Positions 43,303-52,082 of a stretch of DNA of 64,000 bases are shown here, one piece after another. A program made the translations under genes and the position numbers. The stretch comes from Actinomycetota bacterium. GTDB taxonomy: Bacteria; Actinomycetota; Acidimicrobiia; IMCC26256; PALSA-610. Every line of letters starts with the position of its first letter. The stretch's first letter is position 1. The notes below the pieces were generated by a model. That model was not told the DNA's origin and did not search any database. It was given only the letters and a program-made list of their open reading frames with translations. The stretch is taken from the NCBI GenBank assembly GCA_005779395.1, contig SXJP01000023.1, positions 1 to 64,000 of the forward strand, written 5' to 3'.

Positions 43303-45090
43303 ATGGCTAAAGGCGCTACCACCCAATCAAGCGGATACCTCGGCCCCGACATCGCCGGAGAACTCGACCGTTACGAGCAGACGGTCGCTGAATACATCGC
43401 TGGCGAAATCGACGAAGACGCATTCAGGGTTTTCCGACTCAACAACGGCGTCTACGGCCAGCGGCAAGGTGGCCATAACCAAATGATCAGGGTCAAGATC
43501 CCGTTCGGCAAGGTGACACCCGATCAGCTCGAGACCCTCGCCAAGATCTCCGAACAACACTCTCGCGGGTGGGGCCACCTGACTACACGCCAGAACGTGC
43601 AATTTCACTTTGTGGACCTGCAAGAAACCGGTGCTGCGCTACGACTGCTCGCCGCTGCTGGTCTAACGAGTCGCGAGGCGTGTGGTGACACGGTGCGCAA
43701 CGTAGTCGGTTGCCACCTCGCAGGCGCATGCCCGCAAGAAGTCCTCGACATCTCAGCTTGGGCCGACGCAGCTACGCAATATTTCCTTAGATCGGCCTAT
43801 GCGCAACGGCTGCCACGCAAATTCAAGATCAACTTCTCTGGTTGCGCAGTCGACTGTGGCCAAGCGATGATCAACGATGTCGGTGTCGTCGCGGTGAACC
43901 GAACGAATGACGATGGCAGCACAGAGGCCGGCTTTCGCGTATTTATCGCTGGTGGACTCGGAGCCAACCCGCATCCAGCCCAAGCCCTCGAAGACTTCAC
44001 ATCTCGCGAAGAACTCATGCCAACGATCGAAGCCTGCCTTCGGACTTTCGATCACTACGGCAATCGCGACAACAAACTCCGTGCCCGAATGAAGTGGCTA
44101 GTAGACACCATGGGCATCGATGAGTTGCGCGAACGTGTCAAGAAGGAACGCAAGTTCTTGAGAGCGGCTTGGGGATGGCCCGGCGGAATACCCGATGTTG
44201 TGAAGGCACACGGCGACACCCCAGCGGGAGCTGGCACCGGCCCGATGGTGAATGTGCCGGGCGCTGTCCCGGTAACGCTCATGCGCACCAACCCATTCGA
44301 TCGATGGGCAGACGCCAACGTCGTCCGTGGAGTCGCTAACTCAACTGTGAGTGCGTACGCATACTGCGATATAGGCGACATCACGACCGATCAGTTCCGC
44401 GCACTTGCATCAATCCAGCGTGATTTCAATGCCGACGTCCGCATCACGAATCGGCAGAACGTCGTGTTCCGCGACCTAACAGACGGCGACATCCGTGGCC
44501 TTTACGAACGACTCGACGAAATCGGGATGGCTAAGCCGGGCGCCGAGCTAGCGCGCGATGTCGTCGCATGCCCTGGCGCCGACACATGCAACCTCGCCGT
44601 TACTCAGAGCCGTGGTCTCGCTTCTGCCATCGGTGAAGAGCTTGACAAGGCCGGGCTTGCAGAGGTCGGAGGCGTTCGCGTCAACATCTCTGGCTGCACA
44701 AACAGTTGCGGCCAACACCATATTTCCGACATCGGCTTCATGGGCTTTGAGCGCCGCGCTCACGGCCGAAGCGCGCCGGGTTATCAGATGCTTCTCGGCG
44801 GACGCCTAACCAATACAGAAGTCGAGTTCGGTGGCAAGGCAACGAAGGTCCCTGCAAAATCGGCAGCGCAGGCGGTCGTGCGCGTCGTGCAGCGATACTC
44901 AGATGAACGCACCGCGAACGAAACCTTCGCCACATGGCTAGACCGTTCGGGTGGTGCAGAAAAGGTCGGCGAAGGGCTGAAAGACCTCGACATATTCCCA
45001 ACTCCAGAAGAAGACCCGGATTTTTATGTCGACTTCGGCGAGACAGGTCCGTACGTGAAAGAAGTCGGTGAGAGCGAATGCGCGACCTGA
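43303..45090 (+). CDS. sir: Ferredoxin-type sulfite reductase
   Basis: Reduces sulfite to sulfide for cysteine synthesis. 595 residues from ATG 43303 (GAGGAG 6 bases upstream). It has two ferredoxin-like/4Fe4S halves: NNGVYGQRQGGHNQMIRVKIP, WGHLTTRQNVQFHFV, and the siroheme/4Fe4S cysteines C423 and C429 (ACPGADTCN) and C465 and C469 (SGCTNSCGQ). A nitrite reductase is the main alternative, but linkage to cysH/cysD/cysN makes sulfite the likely substrate. First gene of the assimilation operon, overlapping cysH by 13 bases. Confidence 0.9.
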   Translation: MAKGATTQSSGYLGPDIAGELDRYEQTVAEYIAGEIDEDAFRVFRLNNGVYGQRQGGHNQMIRVKIPFGKVTPDQLETLAKISEQHSRGWGHLTTRQNVQFHFVDLQETGAALRLLAAAGLTSREACGDTVRNVVGCHLAGACPQEVLDISAWADAATQYFLRSAYAQRLPRKFKINFSGCAVDCGQAMINDVGVVAVNRTNDDGSTEAGFRVFIAGGLGANPHPAQALEDFTSREELMPTIEACLRTFDHYGNRDNKLRARMKWLVDTMGIDELRERVKKERKFLRAAWGWPGGIPDVVKAHGDTPAGAGTGPMVNVPGAVPVTLMRTNPFDRWADANVVRGVANSTVSAYAYCDIGDITTDQFRALASIQRDFNADVRITNRQNVVFRDLTDGDIRGLYERLDEIGMAKPGAELARDVVACPGADTCNLAVTQSRGLASAIGEELDKAGLAEVGGVRVNISGCTNSCGQHHISDIGFMGFERRAHGRSAPGYQMLLGGRLTNTEVEFGGKATKVPAKSAAQAVVRVVQRYSDERTANETFATWLDRSGGAEKVGEGLKDLDIFPTPEEDPDFYVDFGETGPYVKEVGESECAT

Positions 45091-45824
45091 CCATAACTAC
45101 GGGCGAGCGGCTTGGTTCAAATGTCGATCTCGGAGAACTAGCCCGAGTGTCGCAGGAACTCGAAACCAAGCCGGCGTCAGCTGCAATCCGTTGGGCCTAC
45201 GACAGGTTCGAAGGCCGCGTCGTTGTCGCAGCATCGTTCCAGGATTGTGTGCTCATCGACATAGCAGTCTCAGCCGTGCCTGATATCGAAGTTGTTTTCC
45301 TAGACACGCAGTATCACTTCGCGGAGACGCTTTGGTACCAGGACCGAGTACGTGAGCGATACAACCTGAACCTGAAGGTGATGCAACCGCTCGTCGAGCC
45401 AGACGACATGTGGCAAATCGATCAGAACGAGTGTTGCGCTATTCGCAAAGTAGAACCATTGGCGCGCGCTCTAGCCGACAAGGATTGCTGGATCACGGGG
45501 CTACGCCGCGCTGAATCTCCATCGAGAGCTAAAGCCCCCATCGCTCATCTCGACATAGGGCGCGGAATTGTGAAGGTCAACCCAGTGGCTACTTGGTCAG
45601 ATGTCGATATCGACGGCTATCGGAAAGATCACGATCTGCTCGTCCATCCACTCAAAGAGCACGGGTACCCATCAATCGGGTGCTGGCCCTGCACTCGCCC
45701 GACCCACGAAGGCGAAGATGCGCGCGCTGGTCGCTGGGCGGGCACCGGAAAGACCGAATGTGGTCTCCACGGATGGCCAGAGCCCGATATTTCCACGAAA
45801 CGGCTAGATCAAATCGATGAATGA
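45078..45824 (+). CDS. cysH: Adenylylsulfate (APS) reductase
   Basis: Reduces APS to sulfite and AMP with thioredoxin. 248 residues: a PP-loop-type core (VVVAASFQDCVLIDIAV, VFLDTQYHF) and the cysteines of the iron-sulfur subgroup, CC at 119-120, CWPC at 202-205 and the catalytic Cys of KTECGLH at 228. These place it with APS-using enzymes rather than PAPS reductases, so sulfate assimilation here does not need APS kinase. It overlaps sulfite reductase by 13 bases. Confidence 0.93.
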   Translation: MRDLTITTGERLGSNVDLGELARVSQELETKPASAAIRWAYDRFEGRVVVAASFQDCVLIDIAVSAVPDIEVVFLDTQYHFAETLWYQDRVRERYNLNLKVMQPLVEPDDMWQIDQNECCAIRKVEPLARALADKDCWITGLRRAESPSRAKAPIAHLDIGRGIVKVNPVATWSDVDIDGYRKDHDLLVHPLKEHGYPSIGCWPCTRPTHEGEDARAGRWAGTGKTECGLHGWPEPDISTKRLDQIDE

Positions 45825-45830
45825 TTGTGC

Positions 45831-45859
45831 GCCAGCGAAAAGTTCTACTTTTGTCTGGC
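45831..45859 (+). other. Hairpin between cysH and cysD
   Basis: GCCAGcgAAAAG at 45831-45842 pairs with CTTTTgtCTGGC at 45848-45859 around TTCTA, with one 2x2 internal loop. It lies 6 bases after the cysH stop. No T-run follows, so it may be an mRNA processing or partial termination signal. Confidence 0.4.
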
Positions 45860-45927
45860 TGACAAGTGCCGACAACATCGAAGATTCTGCTGTGCACACA
45901 CGAAACCTGATCCCGTAGAGGACCGAA

Positions 45928-46833
45928 TTGCAAACTCAACTCACCCACCTCGACGCGCTAGAAGCCGAGAGCGTCCATATCATTCGCGAAGTTGCCGCAG
46001 AGTTCGAACGCCCTGTCCTGTTGTTCTCAGGCGGCAAGGACTCCGCAATCATGTTGCACCTCGCGCACAAGGCATTCTCCCCCGCCAGAATCCCGTTCCC
46101 CGTCATGCACGTGGACACCGGACACAATTTTTATGAAGTAATCAGCTACCGCGACGAGGCTCTCGACATCTACGGCGTACGCCTAATTGTCGCCTCTGTT
46201 CAAGAGTCGATCGACAAAGGGAGAGTCGTCGAAGACACGGGTCCTCGAGCAAGCCGCAACCGTCTCCAGACGACGACACTGCTAGACGCAATAGTTGATA
46301 ACCGTTTCGATGCAGTGTTCGGTGGCGGTCGACGCGACGAAGAAAAGGCTCGCGCCAAAGAACGTGTATTTAGTTTCCGCGATGAGTTCGGGCAATGGGA
46401 CCCCAAGAACCAACGTCCAGAGTTATGGAATCTTTACAACGGCAAGCATCGCAAAGGCGAGCACATTCGCGTCTTCCCTATCTCTAACTGGACAGAGATG
46501 GATGTATGGCAATACATCGCCCGCGAACCTGTCCTAATCCCCTCGATCTATTACGCGCACCGCAGGCGCGTGTTCAGCCGAGATGGCATGTGGTTGTCCG
46601 AATCGCCACTAATCCCGATGCTTCCTGGCGAAGAAGTCCAGGAAATGACGGTTAGGTATCGCACAGTCGGCGACCTCACATGCACCGGTGCAGTCGAGTC
46701 GCCGGCGACGACTAACGAAGAAATCATTGCTGAGGTCAGCGCCGCGACGATTACCGAGCGCGGAGCGACACGCGCCGACGACAAGTTCACAGAGGCCGCC
46801 ATGGAAGACCGCAAGAAAGAGGGCTACTTCTAA
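45928..46833 (+). CDS. cysD: Sulfate adenylyltransferase subunit 2
   Basis: Catalytic ATP sulfurylase subunit, making APS from ATP and sulfate with CysN. 301 residues from TTG 45928 (AGAGGA upstream). The ATP-pyrophosphatase loop SGGKDSAIMLHL is at 34-45, with HVDTGHNFYEVI and FGGGRRDEEKARAKERVFSFRD further on. The coding end overlaps cysN by one base (TAATG). Confidence 0.95.
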   Translation: MQTQLTHLDALEAESVHIIREVAAEFERPVLLFSGGKDSAIMLHLAHKAFSPARIPFPVMHVDTGHNFYEVISYRDEALDIYGVRLIVASVQESIDKGRVVEDTGPRASRNRLQTTTLLDAIVDNRFDAVFGGGRRDEEKARAKERVFSFRDEFGQWDPKNQRPELWNLYNGKHRKGEHIRVFPISNWTEMDVWQYIAREPVLIPSIYYAHRRRVFSRDGMWLSESPLIPMLPGEEVQEMTVRYRTVGDLTCTGAVESPATTNEEIIAEVSAATITERGATRADDKFTEAAMEDRKKEGYF

Positions 46834-48086
46834 TGGAAATGCTCCGGTTCGCTACCGCAGGAAGCGTCGATGACGGCAAGAGCACACTGATTGGTCGCCT
46901 ACTACTCGATTCCAAAGCGATCTTCGAAGATCAACTCGAGTCAGTAGAGCGCAGTTCAGCAGACCGCGGCTTCGACTACACGAACCTAGCCCTGCTTACC
47001 GACGGCCTTCGTGCGGAACGCGAACAAGGCATCACGATCGATGTCGCCTACCGCTACTTCGCCACGCCGCGTCGCAAGTTCATCATTGCCGACACTCCTG
47101 GTCACATCCAGTACACGCGCAACATGGTCACTGGCGCGTCTACTGCCGATCTCGCTTTGGTTCTCGTTGACGCTCGCAACGGCATCGTCGAACAGAGCAG
47201 GCGCCATTCGGTTATCGCGTCGCTGTTGCAAGTCCGACACCTTGTGTTGTGTGTCAACAAGATGGACTTGGTCGACTACGACGAGGGGCGCTTCGACGAG
47301 ATCGTCGCCGAGTTCTCTGCTTTCGCTGCGAAGCTCGACGTCGATGACCTGACTTTCCTCCCGATCTCGGCGCTCAACGGCGACAACGTCACAACGCACT
47401 CTCCGAACATGCCGTGGTACGACGGACCGACCTTGCTGCACCACCTCGAGCACGTCTTCATTGGAGCCGACCGCAACCTCATCGATTCTCGGTTCCCCGT
47501 GCAACTCGTAATTCGCCCGATGAGCCACGATCACCATGATTACCGTGGCTACGGCGGGCAGGTAGCCGGTGGAACTTTTCGTCCCGGCGACGACGTCATG
47601 GTGCTCCCATCTGGCTTCGCCACAAAGATCGCTGGCATCGACCGTCTAGGCAAGCCAGTCGAAGAAGCCTTCCCGCCTGACTCTGTGACGATAAGGCTGA
47701 CCGACCAAATCGATATCAGTCGCGGCGACATGCTGTGTCGCCCACACAACCAGCCAACGGTAACTCAGGACATCTCAGCGCAGATTTGTTGGTTCAACTC
47801 TGATCGCAAATTCGAGGTCGGCAAGGTCTACGCGATCAAGCACACGACCAAGTGGGCCCGCGCGAAAGCCACCGATCTGTTGTATCGCCTCGACGTGAAC
47901 AGCCTCTCTCGGGACGAAGGCGTCGACTCGCTGGGCCTGAACGAAATAGGCCGTGTCAAGCTACGCACGACCCAACCGATGCTCGTTGATAACTATGAGC
48001 GCAACAGAACTACAGGCAGTTTCATTCTCGTCGACGAGAGCACATTCGAAACTGTCGCTGCCGGAATGATTATCGGGGCGGATTAG
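46833..48086 (+). CDS. cysN: Sulfate adenylyltransferase subunit 1 (GTPase)
   Basis: GTPase subunit that drives APS formation. 417 residues: G1 GSVDDGKST at 10-18, G3 DTPGHIQYTRNMVTGAS, G4 NKMDLVD, and EF-Tu-like beta domains. It ends at the usual end of CysN; there is no fused APS kinase (CysC), so no PAPS synthesis is coded here. Coupled to cysD. Confidence 0.95.
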   Translation: MEMLRFATAGSVDDGKSTLIGRLLLDSKAIFEDQLESVERSSADRGFDYTNLALLTDGLRAEREQGITIDVAYRYFATPRRKFIIADTPGHIQYTRNMVTGASTADLALVLVDARNGIVEQSRRHSVIASLLQVRHLVLCVNKMDLVDYDEGRFDEIVAEFSAFAAKLDVDDLTFLPISALNGDNVTTHSPNMPWYDGPTLLHHLEHVFIGADRNLIDSRFPVQLVIRPMSHDHHDYRGYGGQVAGGTFRPGDDVMVLPSGFATKIAGIDRLGKPVEEAFPPDSVTIRLTDQIDISRGDMLCRPHNQPTVTQDISAQICWFNSDRKFEVGKVYAIKHTTKWARAKATDLLYRLDVNSLSRDEGVDSLGLNEIGRVKLRTTQPMLVDNYERNRTTGSFILVDESTFETVAAGMIIGAD

Positions 48087-48153
48087 GCAAGTACACCACT
48101 ATCGTTCGGCATTGACACGAACACACGCACGGGTGGCAATATCGTCGAGGCCG

Positions 48154-48975
48154 ATGGGCGTTCATGAAATCGCTGCTTCCGGGTTCGGCGGAGCAGCCGA
48201 GATCTACGACAAGGCTCGACCGAGTTACCCACTTGCAGTCGTCAAGTATTTCGTTGACAACCTCGATATTGGCCCTGGCCACCGCGTCCTCGATCTTGCG
48301 GCAGGGACCGGAATATTCACAGGTTTAATCGCGAATTCAGGAGCGACCCTGATCGCGTGTGAACCGGTCGCTGGCATGCGCGAAGTGCTCCGCAACAAGT
48401 ACCCGGAGATACCGACCGCGGCAGGCGTCGCCGAAAACTTGCCATTTGCTGACGGTTCGTTGCACGCTGTGACAATTCTGCAAGCACTGCATTGGTTTGA
48501 CGGCCAACGCGCAACCCTTGAACTCCACAGAGTTTTACGTTCGCGCGGGCGCGTTGGGTTCGGGTGGAACGCGCGAGACCGCTCTATCGAATGGGTAGAC
48601 CTTGTCTGGGCGATCATGGACCGCGTCGAAAAAAAGGCCCCGTGGCGTAACCATCGAGAAGACCAAACGGGAACGACGGCTGTCTCACAGTTCGGCGACC
48701 CACACGGCTGGACAGCCGGGCGCGCTGGCGTCTTCGTCCAAGGATTTTCCGAAGTGAGGTACACACGATTCTTCCACGAGCAACAAACGACCCCTCAGGG
48801 AGTCATCGACCGGGTAGCGAGCGTCAGCCACGTGCAGATACTCCCGGAACCCGAACGCCAACGAGTCCTCGACGAAGTGCGCGACATCGTAACGAACCAC
48901 CCGCAAACCGCCGGACAGAACGTACTCAATCTTGGCTATTGGACAGATTGCTACTGGACCGAGCGCCTCGAATGA
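48154..48975 (+). CDS. SAM-dependent methyltransferase (type 11)
   Basis: 273 residues from ATG 48154 (GAGG 3 bases upstream; TTG 48112 is an alternative). Motif I VLDLAAGTGIFTG, the acidic ribose-binding site ACEPVAGM, VAENLPFADGSLHAVTILQALHWF and a trailing HRVLRSRGRVGFGW identify a class I enzyme. Substrate unknown; it follows the sulfate genes after 67 bases and is coupled by ATGA to the hydrolase. Confidence 0.85.
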   Translation: MGVHEIAASGFGGAAEIYDKARPSYPLAVVKYFVDNLDIGPGHRVLDLAAGTGIFTGLIANSGATLIACEPVAGMREVLRNKYPEIPTAAGVAENLPFADGSLHAVTILQALHWFDGQRATLELHRVLRSRGRVGFGWNARDRSIEWVDLVWAIMDRVEKKAPWRNHREDQTGTTAVSQFGDPHGWTAGRAGVFVQGFSEVRYTRFFHEQQTTPQGVIDRVASVSHVQILPEPERQRVLDEVRDIVTNHPQTAGQNVLNLGYWTDCYWTERLE

Positions 48976-49877
48976 CCGATCAAATGACAGTGAGCCTTGT
49001 TCATGACTTTGATGGTGACTGGCCAGTTCCAGAGGGTCGGCGCCTAGACCTGCCCGGGCGTGGCGTTACGTTCTTACGCGAGATCGACCGCGGTCGCGGT
49101 GCGCCCAATCTCTTGTTGCACCACGGACTCGCCGCTACCGGCGGCCTGAACTGGTACCCATCGTTGAATCGCCTGGGCGAACAATTCCGCGTGATTGCAC
49201 CAGACCTGAGAGGCCACGGACGCGGCGTCAAAGCCCGCAAGATTTTCCGGCTATCAGATTGCGCTGACGACTCGGCCGCGACGCTCCTCGAACTTGGAGC
49301 GACACCTGCAGTCGTCGTTGGCTATTCAATGGGTGGCCCAGTCAGTCAACTGATGTGGCGACGCCACAGCGACTTGGTGCGAGGCCTGGTCCTGTGTGCC
49401 ACAAGCGGAGGATTCTTTCCAACCACGCTCGACCGCTATGTCGTACAAGGCATGCTCGGAGCCGTCGCTGGCACTATGCGCCTAGGAACGCTTGCGTCAC
49501 GACTACCTCTCAATGTTCCACCGTTACGTCGCTCACGCCATGTCTCGTTGCCGACATGGGCTCAGGCCGAAGTCAGGCGACACGACCTGCGAATGATTGC
49601 AGAAGCAGGACACTCGGTCGGCACATATCAGGCCAACTGGCTCGGCGAGATCGATGTCCCGACCGCTGTGATCATCACGACCAACGATCGGCTGGTCGAT
49701 CCTGGAACACAACGCGCGATGGCCGAGCAAATTCCTGGAGCGAAAATAATTGAGCTACCGCTGTCGCATTTAGCTTGCACCGACTCTGCTTTTGTTGAAC
49801 CCCTAGCAGAAGCATGCAATTGGGTTCATGAGCAAGCCTGCGCACTCGAAGAGTCGAAACTCCTCGCTCACGCTTGA
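48972..49877 (+). CDS. Alpha/beta-hydrolase fold protein
   Basis: 301 residues from ATG 48972, overlapping the methyltransferase stop (ATGA). Oxyanion region LLLHHGLAATGGLNW, nucleophile elbow VVGYSMGG, acidic residue in ITTNDRLVDPG and His in LPLSHLAC form the catalytic triad pattern. Could be an esterase, lactonase or dehalogenase; the substrate cannot be inferred. Its last 10 bases overlap the convergent ispG. Confidence 0.85.
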   Translation: MTDQMTVSLVHDFDGDWPVPEGRRLDLPGRGVTFLREIDRGRGAPNLLLHHGLAATGGLNWYPSLNRLGEQFRVIAPDLRGHGRGVKARKIFRLSDCADDSAATLLELGATPAVVVGYSMGGPVSQLMWRRHSDLVRGLVLCATSGGFFPTTLDRYVVQGMLGAVAGTMRLGTLASRLPLNVPPLRRSRHVSLPTWAQAEVRRHDLRMIAEAGHSVGTYQANWLGEIDVPTAVIITTNDRLVDPGTQRAMAEQIPGAKIIELPLSHLACTDSAFVEPLAEACNWVHEQACALEESKLLAHA

Positions 49878-51139
49878 GAGCCTGCCTGCGCGTCGGAGAC
49901 CGGATCGGTAACAGCTAATACCTTCGCAATTCGTGAAGCATCGCTATTCGCGTCGATTCCTTGAATCTGCACCAATTCCTCGCGCGCTGCAGCGGATATT
50001 GCTTCTGCGTTTACGTCGGCACGGGCAAGTACCGCATCGATGCCATCAGTCATGATGGCTTCAGCCTCCGCTATGAGCGCTGAGACCATCTCGGCTTCAG
50101 GTACTACACGAACGATCTTGCCACGGACAAAAAGATGGCCTTTGCCACGGCCGGCAGCGATACCTAGGTCGGCATCGCGCGCTTCTCCGGGTCCGTTCAC
50201 GATGCAACCCATAACAGCGATCTGGAGTGGAATATCTCGATCAGTGAATGCCGCTTGTGCCTCGTTCGCAACCTTGATGACATCGACCTCTGCCCGCCCG
50301 CAACTCGGGCAAGCAATTAGGTCCACGTTCTTGCGTTCTCTTAGACCAAGCGTTTCGAGCAACATCCGTCCAGCCCTGGCTTCTTCTACGGGATCAGCTG
50401 TGAGGGAGAACCGAATCGTGTCTCCGATGCCTTCGGACAAGAGAGTCGCGATCCCAGCAACAGACTTGATAAGGCCGCCGGGCAACGGCCCCGCCTCCGT
50501 GACACCCAAATGCAGTGGGTAGTCAACTGTGTCGGCCAAGAGACGATAGGCATCGATCATTACTCTGACATTGCTCGCCTTGACAGAGATCTTGACATCG
50601 TCGAAATCGACTTCTCTGAAATAGTCAAGCTCGCGCACGGCTGAGGCGACAAGCGCTTCTGGAGTCGCTCCGCCGAAACGCTCGTCGATGTCGGGGTCTA
50701 ATGATCCACCGTTGACACCGATTCGTATCGAAATGCTGCGATCGCGCGCTTCGCTAGCGACTGCCTTGATCTGGTCAGGCTTGCGTATGTTTCCCGGGTT
50801 GAGGCGTAGGCCGTGCACCCCGGCTTCGAGCGCCGCTAGCGCGAGTTTGTAATGAAAGTGAATATCAGCGATTACCGGCACAGGCGAACGCGGGATGATC
50901 TGAGCGAGTCCGGCTGCGGCTTCTGGCTCATTGCACGTGCATCGCACGATGTCGCAGCCAGCAGCGGCCAGCGCATAAATCTGCGAGAGGGTCGCGTCTA
51001 CATCGGCCGTCTTGGTAGTGGTCATCGACTGCACGCTGATCGGGGCATCGCCACCAACCGTTACTTTGCCAACTGAAACTTGGCGAGTTTGTCTACGCGG
51101 AAATGTCGGTGCCACGTCTTTGAGTGTAGGTAACGCCAT
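49868..51139 (-). CDS. ispG: 4-hydroxy-3-methylbut-2-enyl diphosphate synthase (IspG)
   Basis: Iron-sulfur enzyme of the MEP isoprenoid pathway; isoprenoids include the undecaprenyl carrier for glycans. 423 residues from ATG 51139: TRQVSVGKVTVGGDAPISVQSMTTT at the start, GLRLNPGNI, ISVKASNV, and the cluster cysteines in IACPSCGRAEVD and MGCIVNGPGEARDADLG. The frame extends to 51196 but that stretch overlaps the divergent gene. Its start is only 12 bases from that of the epimerase. Confidence 0.96.
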   Translation of the reverse strand: MALPTLKDVAPTFPRRQTRQVSVGKVTVGGDAPISVQSMTTTKTADVDATLSQIYALAAAGCDIVRCTCNEPEAAAGLAQIIPRSPVPVIADIHFHYKLALAALEAGVHGLRLNPGNIRKPDQIKAVASEARDRSISIRIGVNGGSLDPDIDERFGGATPEALVASAVRELDYFREVDFDDVKISVKASNVRVMIDAYRLLADTVDYPLHLGVTEAGPLPGGLIKSVAGIATLLSEGIGDTIRFSLTADPVEEARAGRMLLETLGLRERKNVDLIACPSCGRAEVDVIKVANEAQAAFTDRDIPLQIAVMGCIVNGPGEARDADLGIAAGRGKGHLFVRGKIVRVVPEAEMVSALIAEAEAIMTDGIDAVLARADVNAEAISAAAREELVQIQGIDANSDASRIAKVLAVTDPVSDAQAGSQA

Positions 51140-51151
51140 TAGCCTGAGGCG

Positions 51152-52069
51152 ATGCGCGCACTTGTCACCGGCGGAGCCGGATTCATCGGTTCTCATGTTG
51201 CTCAGACACTGCTAGAGCGCGGTGACGATGTCGTGGTGCTTGACTCTCTAGCTACTGGTCGTCGCGAGAATGTGCCAGGTGCCGCTCGATTCGTGCACGG
51301 TTCTATTGCCGACATCGACTCTGTTGCCGATGCAGTATCTGGATGTGAAGTCGTATTCCATCTAGGCGCACTTGGTGCTGTTGCTCGTTCGGTATCCGAC
51401 CCTCTCACATCGAATACCACCAATATCGAAGGCACGCTCACGGTTCTAACAGCAGCCCGCGATGCGGGTGTGCGACGCCTCGTGTTCGCTTCTTCATCAA
51501 GCGTTTATGGTGGATCGAAAATCATTCCTACACCAGAGGATGCTGTCCTCGCGCCTCGCTCGCCTTACGCCGTCACGAAACTCGCAGGCGAGCACTATTG
51601 CCGCGTCTTCGCAGAGCTATTCAATATCGAGACTGTCAGGCTGCGTTACTTCAATGTCTTCGGTCCGAGACAACGACCAGACTCGGTTTACGCGGCAGTG
51701 ATCCCACTGTTCGCTAGAGCACTGCTCGACGGAGTCCGCCCGACGGTGCACGGCGATGGCCTTCAGAGCCGTGACTTCACGTACGTATCCGACGTTGTCG
51801 ACGCCAACCTTGCGGCAGCAACGGCTCCTAGCGATCGCTGTAATGCGCAAGTGTTCAACATCGCTGGGGGCAACCAGTACACGCTCCTAGACCTGCTCCG
51901 CGAGTTGGGCAACCTTATCGGTGTCGATCCGAATCCTGAGTTCATCGCTAGTCGAGCTGGCGATATTCGTCACAGTTGCGCAGATGCAAGAGCCGCGGCG
52001 GATGCATTCGGATTTGGATGCAAGGTCAGTTTTAGTGAAGGTCTTGCAAAGACACTCGCGTCGTTTTGA
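51152..52069 (+). CDS. NAD-dependent sugar-nucleotide epimerase/dehydratase (SDR)
   Basis: 305 residues: NAD site VTGGAGFIGSHVA, SSSSVYGGSKIIPT, catalytic YAVTKLAGE (Tyr-x3-Lys), RYFNVFGPRQRP and GLQSRDFTYVSDVV. This matches UDP-GlcNAc/GlcA 4-epimerase-type enzymes (WbpP/GalE-like extended SDR). It would supply a nucleotide sugar for the second glycan locus. Substrate not proven. Confidence 0.9.
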   Translation: MRALVTGGAGFIGSHVAQTLLERGDDVVVLDSLATGRRENVPGAARFVHGSIADIDSVADAVSGCEVVFHLGALGAVARSVSDPLTSNTTNIEGTLTVLTAARDAGVRRLVFASSSSVYGGSKIIPTPEDAVLAPRSPYAVTKLAGEHYCRVFAELFNIETVRLRYFNVFGPRQRPDSVYAAVIPLFARALLDGVRPTVHGDGLQSRDFTYVSDVVDANLAAATAPSDRCNAQVFNIAGGNQYTLLDLLRELGNLIGVDPNPEFIASRAGDIRHSCADARAAADAFGFGCKVSFSEGLAKTLASF

Positions 52070-52082
52070 GAATCGACCAGCT

